From QHWT01 sp963755695 (GTDB lineage: Bacteria; Acidobacteriota; Vicinamibacteria; Vicinamibacterales; 2-12-FULL-66-21): a stretch of DNA of 64,000 nt. Each line of letters opens with the position of its first letter. The stretch's first letter is position 1. The notes under the pieces are model-generated. The model saw only the letters and a list, made by a program, of their open reading frames with translations. It searched no databases and had not been told where the DNA came from. The DNA lies in NCBI GenBank assembly GCA_963755695.1, contig CAVWLB010000008.1, positions 124,001 through 188,000 of the forward strand, read 5' to 3'. Shown piece after piece: positions 25,586 through 35,600 of this stretch. The translations under genes and the position numbers were made by a program.

Positions 25586-28276
25586 TCATTCCGCCCGCAG
25601 GGCGACGAGCGGATCGACGCGCAATGCGCGGCGGGCAGGCAGATAGGCGGCCACCACGGCCATTGCCGCCATCGAGCCGGCTGCGCCGATCAAAACGCCA
25701 GGATCCGTCGCGCTCAATCCGAACAGCAGTCCTCGGGCGAGCCGCGACGCCACCAGCGTCAACGGTACGCCAATGACAATGCCGGCCGCTGTCCACACGA
25801 GCCCGAGATTCACGATCGTCCATAGAACATGCCGCGGTCTGGCCCCGAGCGCCATTCGTATCCCAATCTCACTCGTGCGCTGAACGACCTGGTATGCGAT
25901 GAGCCCATACAAACCGAGACATGCCAGGCCCGCCGCGAGCGCGCCGAAAACCACCAGCAGCGTCGCGACCGCACGCTCCCGGACGAGCGTGCGGTCGACG
26001 AGCTCCGGTCCGACGTCAAGGCTCGCGATGGATAGCCGCGGGTCTTCCGAGCGAATCAACTGGCGGAGCACGGGTGCCAGCGCGGCCGGGTTCACGGCCG
26101 CCCGCACCACGAAGCGGGTACTCGCGACCGTCCAGTTCGGCCGAATCACGCGCATCTGGAGGTACGGCAGATAGAACCGCGATTGCGGCTCTCCTCGCGC
26201 CCCGCTCGGTTTGACGTCGCCCGTCACCGCGACGATCTCGAGCTCGGCGGGAGCGTTCCCATCGCCCCAGACAAGCCGTCGACCGACTGGATTCCGGGCG
26301 CCAAAGAAAAGCCGCGCCATCTCTTCATTGATCGCCACCACGTGGCGGGAGCGGAGATCGTCCTGCTCGCTGAAATCGCGACCCGACAGCAAACGGATGC
26401 CCATAGTGGAGAAATACTGCGGGCCGACCACGTCCCAATGGCTTCGCGGATAGCCTTCCGGACCCGCAACCAAACCTTCCGAATGCATAAGATTCGTGGT
26501 GCTGTCCCGTCCCATGAGCACGCCGTTTTCGGACAGGCTCACCGACAACACGCCGGGCAGCGTCCCGATCCTGCCCAGGAGCCGGTGACTGAGCTCAATC
26601 GCGCCGTCGCCCCGATATCCGGCCGCCTCGGGCTCGACATCGAGTATCAGCAGGCGCTCCGGCGCGAAGCCGAGATCGACGTCGCGCAGATTCGCGATCG
26701 TTCTCAGGAACAACCCTGCGCCCACCATGAGCACCAGAGACACCGCAACCTGCGCGACGACCAGCACTGATCTGAGGCGCAGGCGCGAACTGACGACATC
26801 GCCTCTCACGATCAGCGATGGGCTGAGGGAGTGGCGCGCGGACTGCAACGCCGGCACGAGGCCGAAGAGCATCGCGGTCCCACCAGAAATCAACAGCAGG
26901 AACGCGAGCAACCGTGTGTCGACGGCGACGGCAACCGGCAGGCGTGATCCATCTGCGGAGATCAATCGGAGCAGTGCTTCTCGCCCGAACCACGCGAACG
27001 CGATTCCGAATGCGGCGCCCGCCGCCGCCAGCATCAGGCTCTCGATGAGCAGTTGACGGATAAGCCGCACACGGCTCATTCCCAGCGCGAGCCGCACGTC
27101 GGTCTCGCGACGACGAGCCGTGGCGCGCGCGAGCAACAGATTCGCGATGTTGGCGCATGCGATCAACAGCACCAGCAGAACGGCACCCATCAGCAACTGC
27201 AGCGGGCCCGCAGTTTGCGTGCGAAGCTCCGACAGACCCTTGCCGGCCGGCTCGATCGTCACCGACGAATTGGCGATGTCCCGGCGCACATCGACGGGCG
27301 CCCGCGGTCCGAAGATCTCAGTCACGGTGTGCCGAAAGGTCGCAGTCAATTCAGCCTGCGCGGCTGACCGGTTGATGCCTGCCTGCAGTCGGCCGATGAT
27401 CTGCAGCCAGCCGGTACCGGGGCTTTGCAGCAGGTTCCTCCCGGGCACGACCTGACCCCACATCGCAAGCGGAACCCATAGATCCGGCGCGACGCCTGGC
27501 TGTTCTCCGAAAAAGCCGGACGGAGCGACGCCGACGATGGTGACTGGGGAACCGCTGATGCGAACCTCCTGATTCAACACCGCCGCATCCCGTCCGAACC
27601 TGCGCTGCCAGTAGCCGTGGCTGGCGACGGCTACGGCATGCCGGCCGGCCGAATCGTCGTCGCCGGCGGTAAAGAACCGGCCGATTGCCGGCTGGACGCC
27701 GAGGGTTGAAAAATACGAACCCGACACCAGCGACACGGCGGTCCTCTCCGTGGTGCCGTCCTGGATCTCGACGTCGAGCGGCGTCAGACCGCTCGTGGCA
27801 AACAGGTCCACGAAGATGTCTGTATGCCGTCGATACGCCTGGAACACCGGGTACCGAGATCCGCTGACGAGGACCAGCTCCTCGGGACTTCTGACCGGCA
27901 GGGCCTTCAGCATCACGGCATCGAGCACGCTGAAGATCGCGGTTGTGGCGCCAATGCCGAGCGCCAGCGTGAGGATGCAGGCCGCGGTGAAACCGGCGGA
28001 CCGCCGCAGGCTGCGCGCGGCGTATCGCCCGTCCAACCACAGGCTTTCGACGACCGACTCCCAGCCGACATCGCGGACGCGATCCTTGACCGCGTCGGTG
28101 ATGCCGAGCTGCACCCGCGCCGCGCGCGTCGCGGCTTCCCGGGTCATGCCGCTTCGCATCCGCTCTTCGACCGCCCGATCGAGGAAGTCGCGGAGTTCGG
28201 CGTCGAGCTCCTGCTCGGCGCGCGCCCGTCTTGACAGGCTCCTGAATCCGGCGACGAGACGGTTGAGCCAGGCCAT
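25586..28276 (-). CDS. ADOP family permease (FtsX/MacB-like), full length
   Basis: 896 residues. Residues 1-75 are the N-terminal helical extension with E-L-R-x-F pattern found in acidobacterial duplicated orphan permeases. Then comes RSLRRSAGFTAACILTLALG (first helix), a MacB periplasmic domain, and FtsX helices near 370-480. A second periplasmic unit and last FtsX block follow: SEIGIRMALGARPRHVLWTI, ending PARRALRVDPLVALRAE. No ATPase is nearby, as usual for orphan permeases. It has its own promoter with paired operator-like sites. Confidence 0.92.
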   Translation of the reverse strand: MAWLNRLVAGFRSLSRRARAEQELDAELRDFLDRAVEERMRSGMTREAATRAARVQLGITDAVKDRVRDVGWESVVESLWLDGRYAARSLRRSAGFTAACILTLALGIGATTAIFSVLDAVMLKALPVRSPEELVLVSGSRYPVFQAYRRHTDIFVDLFATSGLTPLDVEIQDGTTERTAVSLVSGSYFSTLGVQPAIGRFFTAGDDDSAGRHAVAVASHGYWQRRFGRDAAVLNQEVRISGSPVTIVGVAPSGFFGEQPGVAPDLWVPLAMWGQVVPGRNLLQSPGTGWLQIIGRLQAGINRSAAQAELTATFRHTVTEIFGPRAPVDVRRDIANSSVTIEPAGKGLSELRTQTAGPLQLLMGAVLLVLLIACANIANLLLARATARRRETDVRLALGMSRVRLIRQLLIESLMLAAAGAAFGIAFAWFGREALLRLISADGSRLPVAVAVDTRLLAFLLLISGGTAMLFGLVPALQSARHSLSPSLIVRGDVVSSRLRLRSVLVVAQVAVSLVLMVGAGLFLRTIANLRDVDLGFAPERLLILDVEPEAAGYRGDGAIELSHRLLGRIGTLPGVLSVSLSENGVLMGRDSTTNLMHSEGLVAGPEGYPRSHWDVVGPQYFSTMGIRLLSGRDFSEQDDLRSRHVVAINEEMARLFFGARNPVGRRLVWGDGNAPAELEIVAVTGDVKPSGARGEPQSRFYLPYLQMRVIRPNWTVASTRFVVRAAVNPAALAPVLRQLIRSEDPRLSIASLDVGPELVDRTLVRERAVATLLVVFGALAAGLACLGLYGLIAYQVVQRTSEIGIRMALGARPRHVLWTIVNLGLVWTAAGIVIGVPLTLVASRLARGLLFGLSATDPGVLIGAAGSMAAMAVVAAYLPARRALRVDPLVALRAE

Positions 28277-28286
28277 GACCCCACTC

Positions 28287-28335
28287 CTCTAGTTTGCCTA
28301 GATATGGAGCATACGTGCCTTCTCTAGTTTGTCAA
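28287..28335 (-). promoter_or_regulatory. Promoter of the ADOP permease with two operator-like copies
   Basis: On the minus strand TTGACA (28330-28335) and TATGCT (28308-28313) are spaced by 16 bp, a good sigma-70-type pair. The word CAAACTAGAG occurs twice 35 bp apart, once over the -35 box and once downstream of the -10 box. The downstream copy is part of a perfect palindrome TCTAG-TTTGC-CTAGA (28288-28302). GAGGAG before the ATG at 28276 is the ribosome site. A PadR-type repressor would fit from family knowledge; none is encoded nearby. Confidence 0.68.
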
Positions 28336-28347
28336 GAGGAGTGACGC

Positions 28348-30859
28348 TCATTCGTGCCGCAGCGCGACCAGCGGGTCGACGCGCGATGCGCGGTACGCGG
28401 GGAGCCACGTCGCGAACGTGGCAACCACGCCGAGTCCGGCGACCGCGCTCGCGAAGGTCAGCGGATCGGCGGGCGAGAGCCCATACAGGCGGTTCGAGAT
28501 CAGACGGATCGCCGCGACCGACACGGCACTTCCGGCGACCAGCCCGATCGCGAACAGCCACCCCGTCTCGCGCAGGATCATGCCGATGAGCGCGTGTTGC
28601 TGCGCGCCGAGCGCCTTGCGGATGCCAATCTCGTTGGTGCGTCGTGCCACGCCGTACGACAGCACGCCGTAGAGTCCTATCGCGGCGAGCAGCACCGCGA
28701 CGACCCCGAAGGCGATGGAGAGCTGGGCGAGCAGGCGATCCTGGACAACCCTCCCGTTGACCGCCTCCGTGAGGGTTTCGGCGCGCACAATCGGCATGTT
28801 CGGCTCCGTCTGTCGGAGAATGCCACGAACGTCGGCCAGGACACCCGACCCGGGGCTCTGCGGCCGGATGATGAAGGTCACGGCGCCGATGCCGGCGGCT
28901 GGCTGTGTCGCCGGCGTGTAGAAGCGGTGCTCGATTTCTCCGCGAAGGCGGTTCTGGCGCGAGTCCCGGACGACCCCGACAATCTCATAGGTGTGACGCT
29001 GCTCGGCGTACTCCTGCGTGATGTGCATGCCCAGCGGGTTCCGTCCTTCGAAAAACCGCTTCGCGAATGTCTCGTTGATCACGCACACCTGCCGCCCGCC
29101 GGGACGATCCTGTTCCATGATTTCGCGTCCCAGCAGCACCGGTATCCCGAGCGTGGAGAAATACGCGGGCCCGACCGCGTCGTAGCGCGATCCGCTGTCG
29201 CCGCCTCCGCGGCGTGTGTAGCCCTCGACCGTGATCTGATCGCCGTTGTCCGATCCGCCGAAGAGGCCGTTGTTCGAATAGGTGGCGGCGCGGACGCCCG
29301 GGACCGTACGTATGCGCGCGAGCATCTGCTCGAACGCCTCCTGCTGGCGTAGAGCACCGTATCCTGCCGCCTCGGCGTCCACGCGCACGGTCAGGATGCC
29401 TTGCCTCGCATATCCGAGATCGACCCGCTCCAGATTGAACAGCGTGCGCACCAGCAGGCCGGCTCCGGCGAGCAGCGGAAGCGAAAGTGCGAGTTGGCCG
29501 ATGACGACCGCCTTTCCGACCCGGAGCCAGGTCGCCGACCCCGCAATGCCCCGGCCCTGCTCGCGCAGTCCCGCGGCAGCCTGCGTTTTCGTGATCCGCA
29601 GCGCGGCCAGAAGCCCCAGCACCAGGCCGGCAACGAGGGTCACCCCGAATACGAACGCGATGACGCGGAAATCCAGGGCCGTCGGCAACACGATCGGACT
29701 GGAAACCAGGCGCAGCAGCCCCTTGCGCAGCAGGTAGGCTGCGCCGAGTCCGGCAACGCCGCCGGCGGTCGCGAGGCACAAGCTCTCGGTCAGCAATTGA
29801 CGGACGAGCCGCCCTCGGCTCGCGCCGAGCGCCAGGCGCACCGACATCTCATGGGTGCGCGCGGTCGTGCGCGCCAGCAAAAGATTCCCGAGATTCGAGC
29901 AGGCGATCAACAGCACGAGGCCCGCGGCTCCGAGCAGTACGAGCAACGGCTCCGCGAAGCTGTCACGTAGTGGCGACGCGCCGGTCGCTGCCGCGGCCAG
30001 CTTCAGACGTTGATCGAGAAAGCGCTTCCGCATCTCGGCGTCCGCGAGCGATCCGTAGTAGGCGGCGAGCCCCTGCTGAAAGATCACGTTGGCATTGGCC
30101 TCCGCGCGTTCGATCGACACGCCGGGACGAAGGCGCCCGAACACGTGCAGCCACATGATTTTCTCGACGCTGCCGGGCTGATCGTGGAGCCAGTCCCGAC
30201 CGGTCAGGACTGTCGCCTGCATCGCCAGCGGGACCCACGCGTCGGGCCGCTCGCCGACGGTTTCACCGTAGAACGATGGCGGAGCCACGCCAATCACCGT
30301 GAACGCACCCGCACGCAAAGCGATTCTCTGGCCAACGGCATCGGAGCGCCCGCCGAAACGGCGCTGCCAGGTACTCATGGCTGATGACCGCCTCCGGCAC
30401 GGATCCCGCCGCGGGCTCCTGACGGGGGTCGAAGGTGTGCCCGATGAGTGCCGGAACGCCAAGGGTCTCGAAATAGGAGGCGGATACCAGCCGGATGTTG
30501 ATCTCCTCCGGCTCGCCGCCACTGACGCGTGCCTCGGCGCGTTGAACGCTGCTCTTCGACGCCATCATCGACGCGAAGGTGGTGTTGTGATCCTGGAGCT
30601 GCCTGAACTCCGCGTACGTCAGGAGCGAACGGTTTCCGTCTTCCATGCCAATCGACACCCCGCTCACCATCGGGTCGGTCAGGATTACGAGCTCGTGCGG
30701 GTTGTGCACTGGGAGCGTGCTCATGAGCACGCTGTTCAGCAGGCTGAAGATGGCCGTGTTCGCACCAATCCCAAGCGCCAGCGAGAGCACGCCTACGCAG
30801 GTGAATCCCGGGTGTGCAGCCAGGATGCGAATGGCATGACGCAGGTCCTGTCGAATCAT
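28348..30859 (-). pseudogene. ADOP/MacB-like permease with one frameshift
   Basis: From ATG 30859 the frame gives RQDLRHAIRILAAHPGFT and LALGIGANTAIFSLLNSV up to VISHEY near 30374. There one extra C moves the conserved TWQRRFGG...AFTVIGVAPPSFYGE sequence to another frame, which continues to 28348 and ends SRVDPLVALRHE. Correcting one base gives about 836 residues with the two periplasmic MacB domains and two FtsX helix sets. It lacks the N-terminal extension of its downstream neighbour. One clean shift in otherwise intact coding suggests sequence error or a very recent mutation. Confidence 0.85.
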
Positions 30860-30979
30860 GTGCCCCCCGTTCCGTGCCTCGGAGGTACGCATCATACAGC
30901 GCGCTGGACGGGTTGACTGGCGCGATGGATGGGCCCGACGGCACCAAGAAGTTGAGCCGCGCCGACGATCGCCTGGGTC

Positions 30980-32686
30980 TTACAGCGGTGCCGCGGTCGA
31001 CGTTTGAGATTCTGAAGGTGCGAGGATCCCGGTTGGAGCACTGATTGGAAGGTGCACGACAAAGGTCGCCCCCAGCCCCGGGCCGTCACTGGCGGCTTCA
31101 ATGGATCCGCCGTGGAGCTCCACGAGATGTTTGGCGATCGACAGGCCAATGCCCAACCCCCACGCGCCGCGGGTCGTGGACGGATCAGCCTGCCTGAAGC
31201 GATCGAACACGAACGGAAGGAAGTCGGCGGGGATGCCTTGACCCGTGTCCTTTACCAGCACGTGCGCGGTCGCGCCGTCTCTCCCCACGCTGACATCGAC
31301 TCGTCCCGACGCCGGTGTGAATTTGACCGCGTTGTGCAGGAGGTTCCACAGAACCTGCTGGACTCTTCGCTCGTCGGCCTGGATCGGCGGAACCGCAGGA
31401 TCGACCGCAACCGCCAGGTGGACACCCTTCGTATCCGCGGTCGGCTTCACCGCCTGCAGCGCCGAATGCACGGCGCTTCCGAGATCGGTCAGCGCCAGCT
31501 CGAGTCGCACGGTTCCCGATGTGAGCTTGTTCATCTCCAGCAGGTCTTCAATCAGCTTCGCCTGAACCGACGCATTGCGCTGGATGGCCGCCATGGCCTG
31601 CTCGGGATTCTTGACCCCCTCGCCTTTCGCCAGCATGCTGAGCCAGCCGAGAATGGCATTCATCGGAGTCCGCAATTCGTGGCTGAGCGTGGCGAGGAAC
31701 TCATCTTTCAGACGGCTCTGGCGCTCGGCCTCGTCGCGGGCGGAACGCTCGCTGATCAGCAGACGTTCGCGCTCGCGCTCGGCACGGCGCTGCGCGCTGA
31801 CGTCACGGCTGACACCGACCAGCTTGTCGACGGTGCCGTCTTCTCCCTGCAGCACCCGGCCTCTTTCGGTGATCCACACAATCAAGCCGTCGGGCCGAAC
31901 TGCCCGATACTCGCACTCGTACATGCTGCCGGTTGAAATCGCGGTGTCGATGGCCGTTTCCACACGCTCTTTGTCGTCCGGGTGCAGTGCGGTGAAGATC
32001 CGCAGGTTGTCACCGAACGAACCACTGGGGAAGCCAAACAGCGCCTCGGGATCGATCGACCAGGTCATCTTGTCGGTCTTGACGTCCCATTCCCACGCCG
32101 CGATTTGCGCAACGTCCATGGCCATCCTGAGACGCTCTTCGTTTTCCTTCACTCCCCGGTGGGCAGCGCTGAGTGCCGCCGTCCGTTCGGCCACACGCAG
32201 TTCGAGCTCCTGATTGATCTGTTGGATCGCCGCTTGCGCCCGCTCACGTTCGGCGATCTCCGCCTTCAGCTGTTGGTTGAGCGCCTCGAGTGCGCGGGTC
32301 TTCCGATACAGGTCGACGAACACCGCGATCTTCGACCGCAGGATGTCCGCCTTGATCGGCTTGCTCAGATAGTCGACGGCTCCTACCCCGTACCCGCGCA
32401 ACACATCCTCATCCTCGATGAGGTGCGCGGTGAGGAACAGGATCGGAACGTCCTGGGTCCGGCGACGCTGTTTGACGAGATGGGCCAATTCGATGCCGCT
32501 CATTCCCGGCATCTTGATGTCCAGGATCATCGCCGCAAATTCGTGGCGCAGCATGGCGAGCAAGGCCTCGTCGGCGGAGAGCGCGCGGATCGGCGTGCAG
32601 CCGGTTGGCTGCAGCATGACCTCGAGCGCATCCAGGTTGCGCGCCTCGTCGTCGACGATCAGGATCTTGACCTGGTCATTGCCCAT
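30980..32686 (-). CDS. Receiver-PAS hybrid histidine kinase
   Basis: 568 residues. Domain order: receiver 1-125 (acceptor D56 in MILDIKMPGMSG, K109 in YLSKP), coiled coil 130-180, PAS/PAC 183-300 (WEWDVKTDKMTW, LHPDDKERVE, VGVSRDVSAQRR), HisKA with H336 in LATLSHELRTP, and HATPase with NLLHNAVKFTP and DTGQGIP. It is soluble: no membrane helix. The start is 14 bp after the stop of the poly-HAMP kinase gene, so both are likely one operon, with this protein possibly receiving phosphate from it. Confidence 0.93.
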   Translation of the reverse strand: MGNDQVKILIVDDEARNLDALEVMLQPTGCTPIRALSADEALLAMLRHEFAAMILDIKMPGMSGIELAHLVKQRRRTQDVPILFLTAHLIEDEDVLRGYGVGAVDYLSKPIKADILRSKIAVFVDLYRKTRALEALNQQLKAEIAERERAQAAIQQINQELELRVAERTAALSAAHRGVKENEERLRMAMDVAQIAAWEWDVKTDKMTWSIDPEALFGFPSGSFGDNLRIFTALHPDDKERVETAIDTAISTGSMYECEYRAVRPDGLIVWITERGRVLQGEDGTVDKLVGVSRDVSAQRRAERERERLLISERSARDEAERQSRLKDEFLATLSHELRTPMNAILGWLSMLAKGEGVKNPEQAMAAIQRNASVQAKLIEDLLEMNKLTSGTVRLELALTDLGSAVHSALQAVKPTADTKGVHLAVAVDPAVPPIQADERRVQQVLWNLLHNAVKFTPASGRVDVSVGRDGATAHVLVKDTGQGIPADFLPFVFDRFRQADPSTTRGAWGLGIGLSIAKHLVELHGGSIEAASDGPGLGATFVVHLPISAPTGILAPSESQTSTAAPL

Positions 32687-32699
32687 GGGAGCCTACCGA

Positions 32700-35600
32700 T
32701 TAACGGTGCAGCCAGACCCGCAGAAGCGAGAGCAATTGATCCGTGTTCACCGGCTTGGCGATGTAGTCGGAGGCGCCGGCCTTCAGGCACTTCTCGCGGT
32801 CGCCCTTCATCGCCTTCGCCGTCAGCGCGAGAATCGGCAGCGTGCGAAACGCCGGATTCTTGCGAATCTCGCGCATCGTTTCGTATCCGTCCATCTCCGG
32901 CATCATGATGTCCATCAGCACGACGCTCAGGCCCGGCGTGCTCTCGATCAACTCGATCGCCTGTCGGCCGTTGGTCGCAGTCAGCACCTGCATGTCCTGG
33001 TTCTCCAGGACGCTGGTCAGCGCGAAGATGTTGCGCGCATCGTCGTCGACCACCAGCACGCTGCGGCCGCGAAGACCTCGTTCGAGCCGTGCAGCCGTTC
33101 GAGCATTCTCCGCTTGGCCTCCGGCAGTTCCGTCACCACGCGGTGCAGGAACAGCGCAGTCTCGTCGAGCAGCCGCTCCGGCGACTGCACGTCTTTCAGC
33201 ACGACGCTCTTGGCGACCGCCCGCAGCTTCGTTTCCTCCGCCGTCGCTCAGTTCCTTGCCCGGTGAACACCACCACCGGTATGTCGCGCAGAGCAGGCAT
33301 CGCGCCTGCATTCGCTCGAGCAGGTCGAAGCCGGTCATGTCGGGCAGCCTCAGGTCGAGCACGCAGCATTCGATGCGATGGTTCCGAAGCACGTCCAGCG
33401 CTTCCGCATCCGGTGCCGACGGCCGCGACCTCGATGTCGTCGTGCAGCAAGCAGCTCGACGATGCCCTGCCGCTCGATGTCGTTGTCTTCGACGACCAGC
33501 AGGCGCTTCTTGCGGGGCACCACGTACGACTTGATCCGATCGAACGCGTTCTCGAGGTCCTCGGTCGTCGCCGGCTTGACCAGATACGAGAAGGCGCCGT
33601 GCGACAGGCCGTGCTGCCGCTCTTCTTCGACCGACAGCATCTGCACCGGAATGTGCCGGGTGGCGGGATCGAGCTTGAGGTTGTTGAGCACCGTCCAGCC
33701 GAGCATGTCGGGCAGGAACACGTCGAGCGTGATCGCCGTCGGCAGGTACTGCTTCGCGAGCAGCAGCGCCGTCTGGCCACGGGTCGCGACGATGCCCTTG
33801 AAGCCCTTGTCGCGCGCGAGGCCGAGCAGCACGCGGGCGTAGTGCGGATCGTCGTCGACGATCAGCAGGACGTTGTCGTCCGCCTGGATGCTCGTCGCGA
33901 TCGTCCGCGACCACGTCCTCGGCGGCGGCCACGGCCAGCACCGGCAGTGCGCGCCGGAGCCGGTCGAACCACCGTCGTCTCGCCGCTGATCGAGCCGATC
34001 GTCACGCGGGCCGGACCGGTATAGGTCAGCGGCAGATACAGGGTGAACGTGCTGCCCTGGCCCGGGATGCTGGCCAGCCTGATCTCGCCGCCGAGCAGCG
34101 TCGCGAGCTCGCGGCTGATCGCGAGGCCGAGACCGGTGCCGCCGTACTTGCGGCTGGTGCCGGCGTCGGCCTGCTGGAACGCCTCGAAGATCAGCCGCTG
34201 CTTTTCCGGCGCGATGCCGATGCCGGTGTCGCCGACTTCGATCGCCACGGCGGCTGGCGCGAAGCGAAGGACCGGATGGTCGACCGACCAGCCGGAGGTG
34301 ACCTGTTCCACGCGCATCTTCACCTGACCCTGCGCGGTGAACTTGAAGGCGTTGGAGAGCAGGTTCTTCAGAATCTGCTGCAGGCGCTTCGAGTCGCTGG
34401 TGAACGTGCGCGGCAGCGTGTTGTCGATGTCGACGTGGAAAGCCAGATTCTTCGCTTCGGCCACGTGGTGGAAGGTGCGCTCGACGCTGTCGCGCAGCGA
34501 CTTGAAGGTGATCTCCTCGGCTTCGACGGTGACCGTGCCGGACTCGATCTTGGACAGGTCGAGAATGTCGTTGATCAGGGTCAGCAGGTCGGTGCCGGCA
34601 GAATGGATGTTCCTGGCGAACTCGACCTGCTTGGGCGACCAGATTGCCGCTGGGATTGTCGGCCAGCTGCTGGCCGAGAATCAGGATCGAGTTGAGCGGC
34701 GTGCGCAGCTCGTGGGACATGTTGGCGAGGAACTCGGACTTGTACTTCGAGGTCAGCGCGAGCTCCGCCGCCTTCTCTTCGAGCGCGCGGCGCGCCTGCT
34801 CGACTTCCTTGTTCTTCCGCTCGACTTCGACGTTCTGCTCGGCCAGCTGCTGTGCCTTCGAGCGCCAGCTCCTCGTTGGTCTGCTGCAGCTCGGTCTGCC
34901 GCGTCTGCAGCTCGATGGTCAGCTGCTGCGACTGCTGCAGCAGGTTCTCGGTGCGCATCGTCGCTTCGATGGTGTTGAGCACGACGCCGATCGACTGGGT
35001 GAGCTGCTCGAGGAACGCGAGGTGGGTCGCGGTGAACGGCTGCAGCGACGACGAGCTCGATCACCGCCTTGGTCTCGCCTTCGAACAGCACCGGCAGCAC
35101 GACGATGTTCTTGGGAAGCGCGCGGCCGAGGCTGGAATGGACGCGGGTGTATTGCCGCGGCACCTTGGTCAGCAGGATGCGCTGCTTCTCGAGCGCGCAC
35201 TGGCCGACCAGACCGCGCCCGACTTCGATGCGCTCCGGCCTGATCGTCGCCGATCGCATAGCCGGCGAGCAGCGAGAGCGCCGGTGAACTGTCGGCCACC
35301 TCGCTGAGCATCTGGTAGATCGTGCCCTGCTGCGCGTTCACCAGCGGCGCGAGCTCGGACAGCAGCAGCTTGCCGACGGTGACCAGATCGCGCTGGCCCT
35401 GCAGCATGCGGGTGAACTTGGCGAGGTTGGTCTTCAGCCAGTCCTGCTCCTGGTTGCGATCGGTGGTCGCCGCGCAGGTTGTCGATCATCGTGTTGATGT
35501 TGTCTTTGAGCTCGGCCACCTCGCCGCGGGCTTCGACCTGAATCGATCGCGTCAGGTCGCCCTTGGTCACGGCGGTGGCGACTTCGGCGATCGCGCGCAC

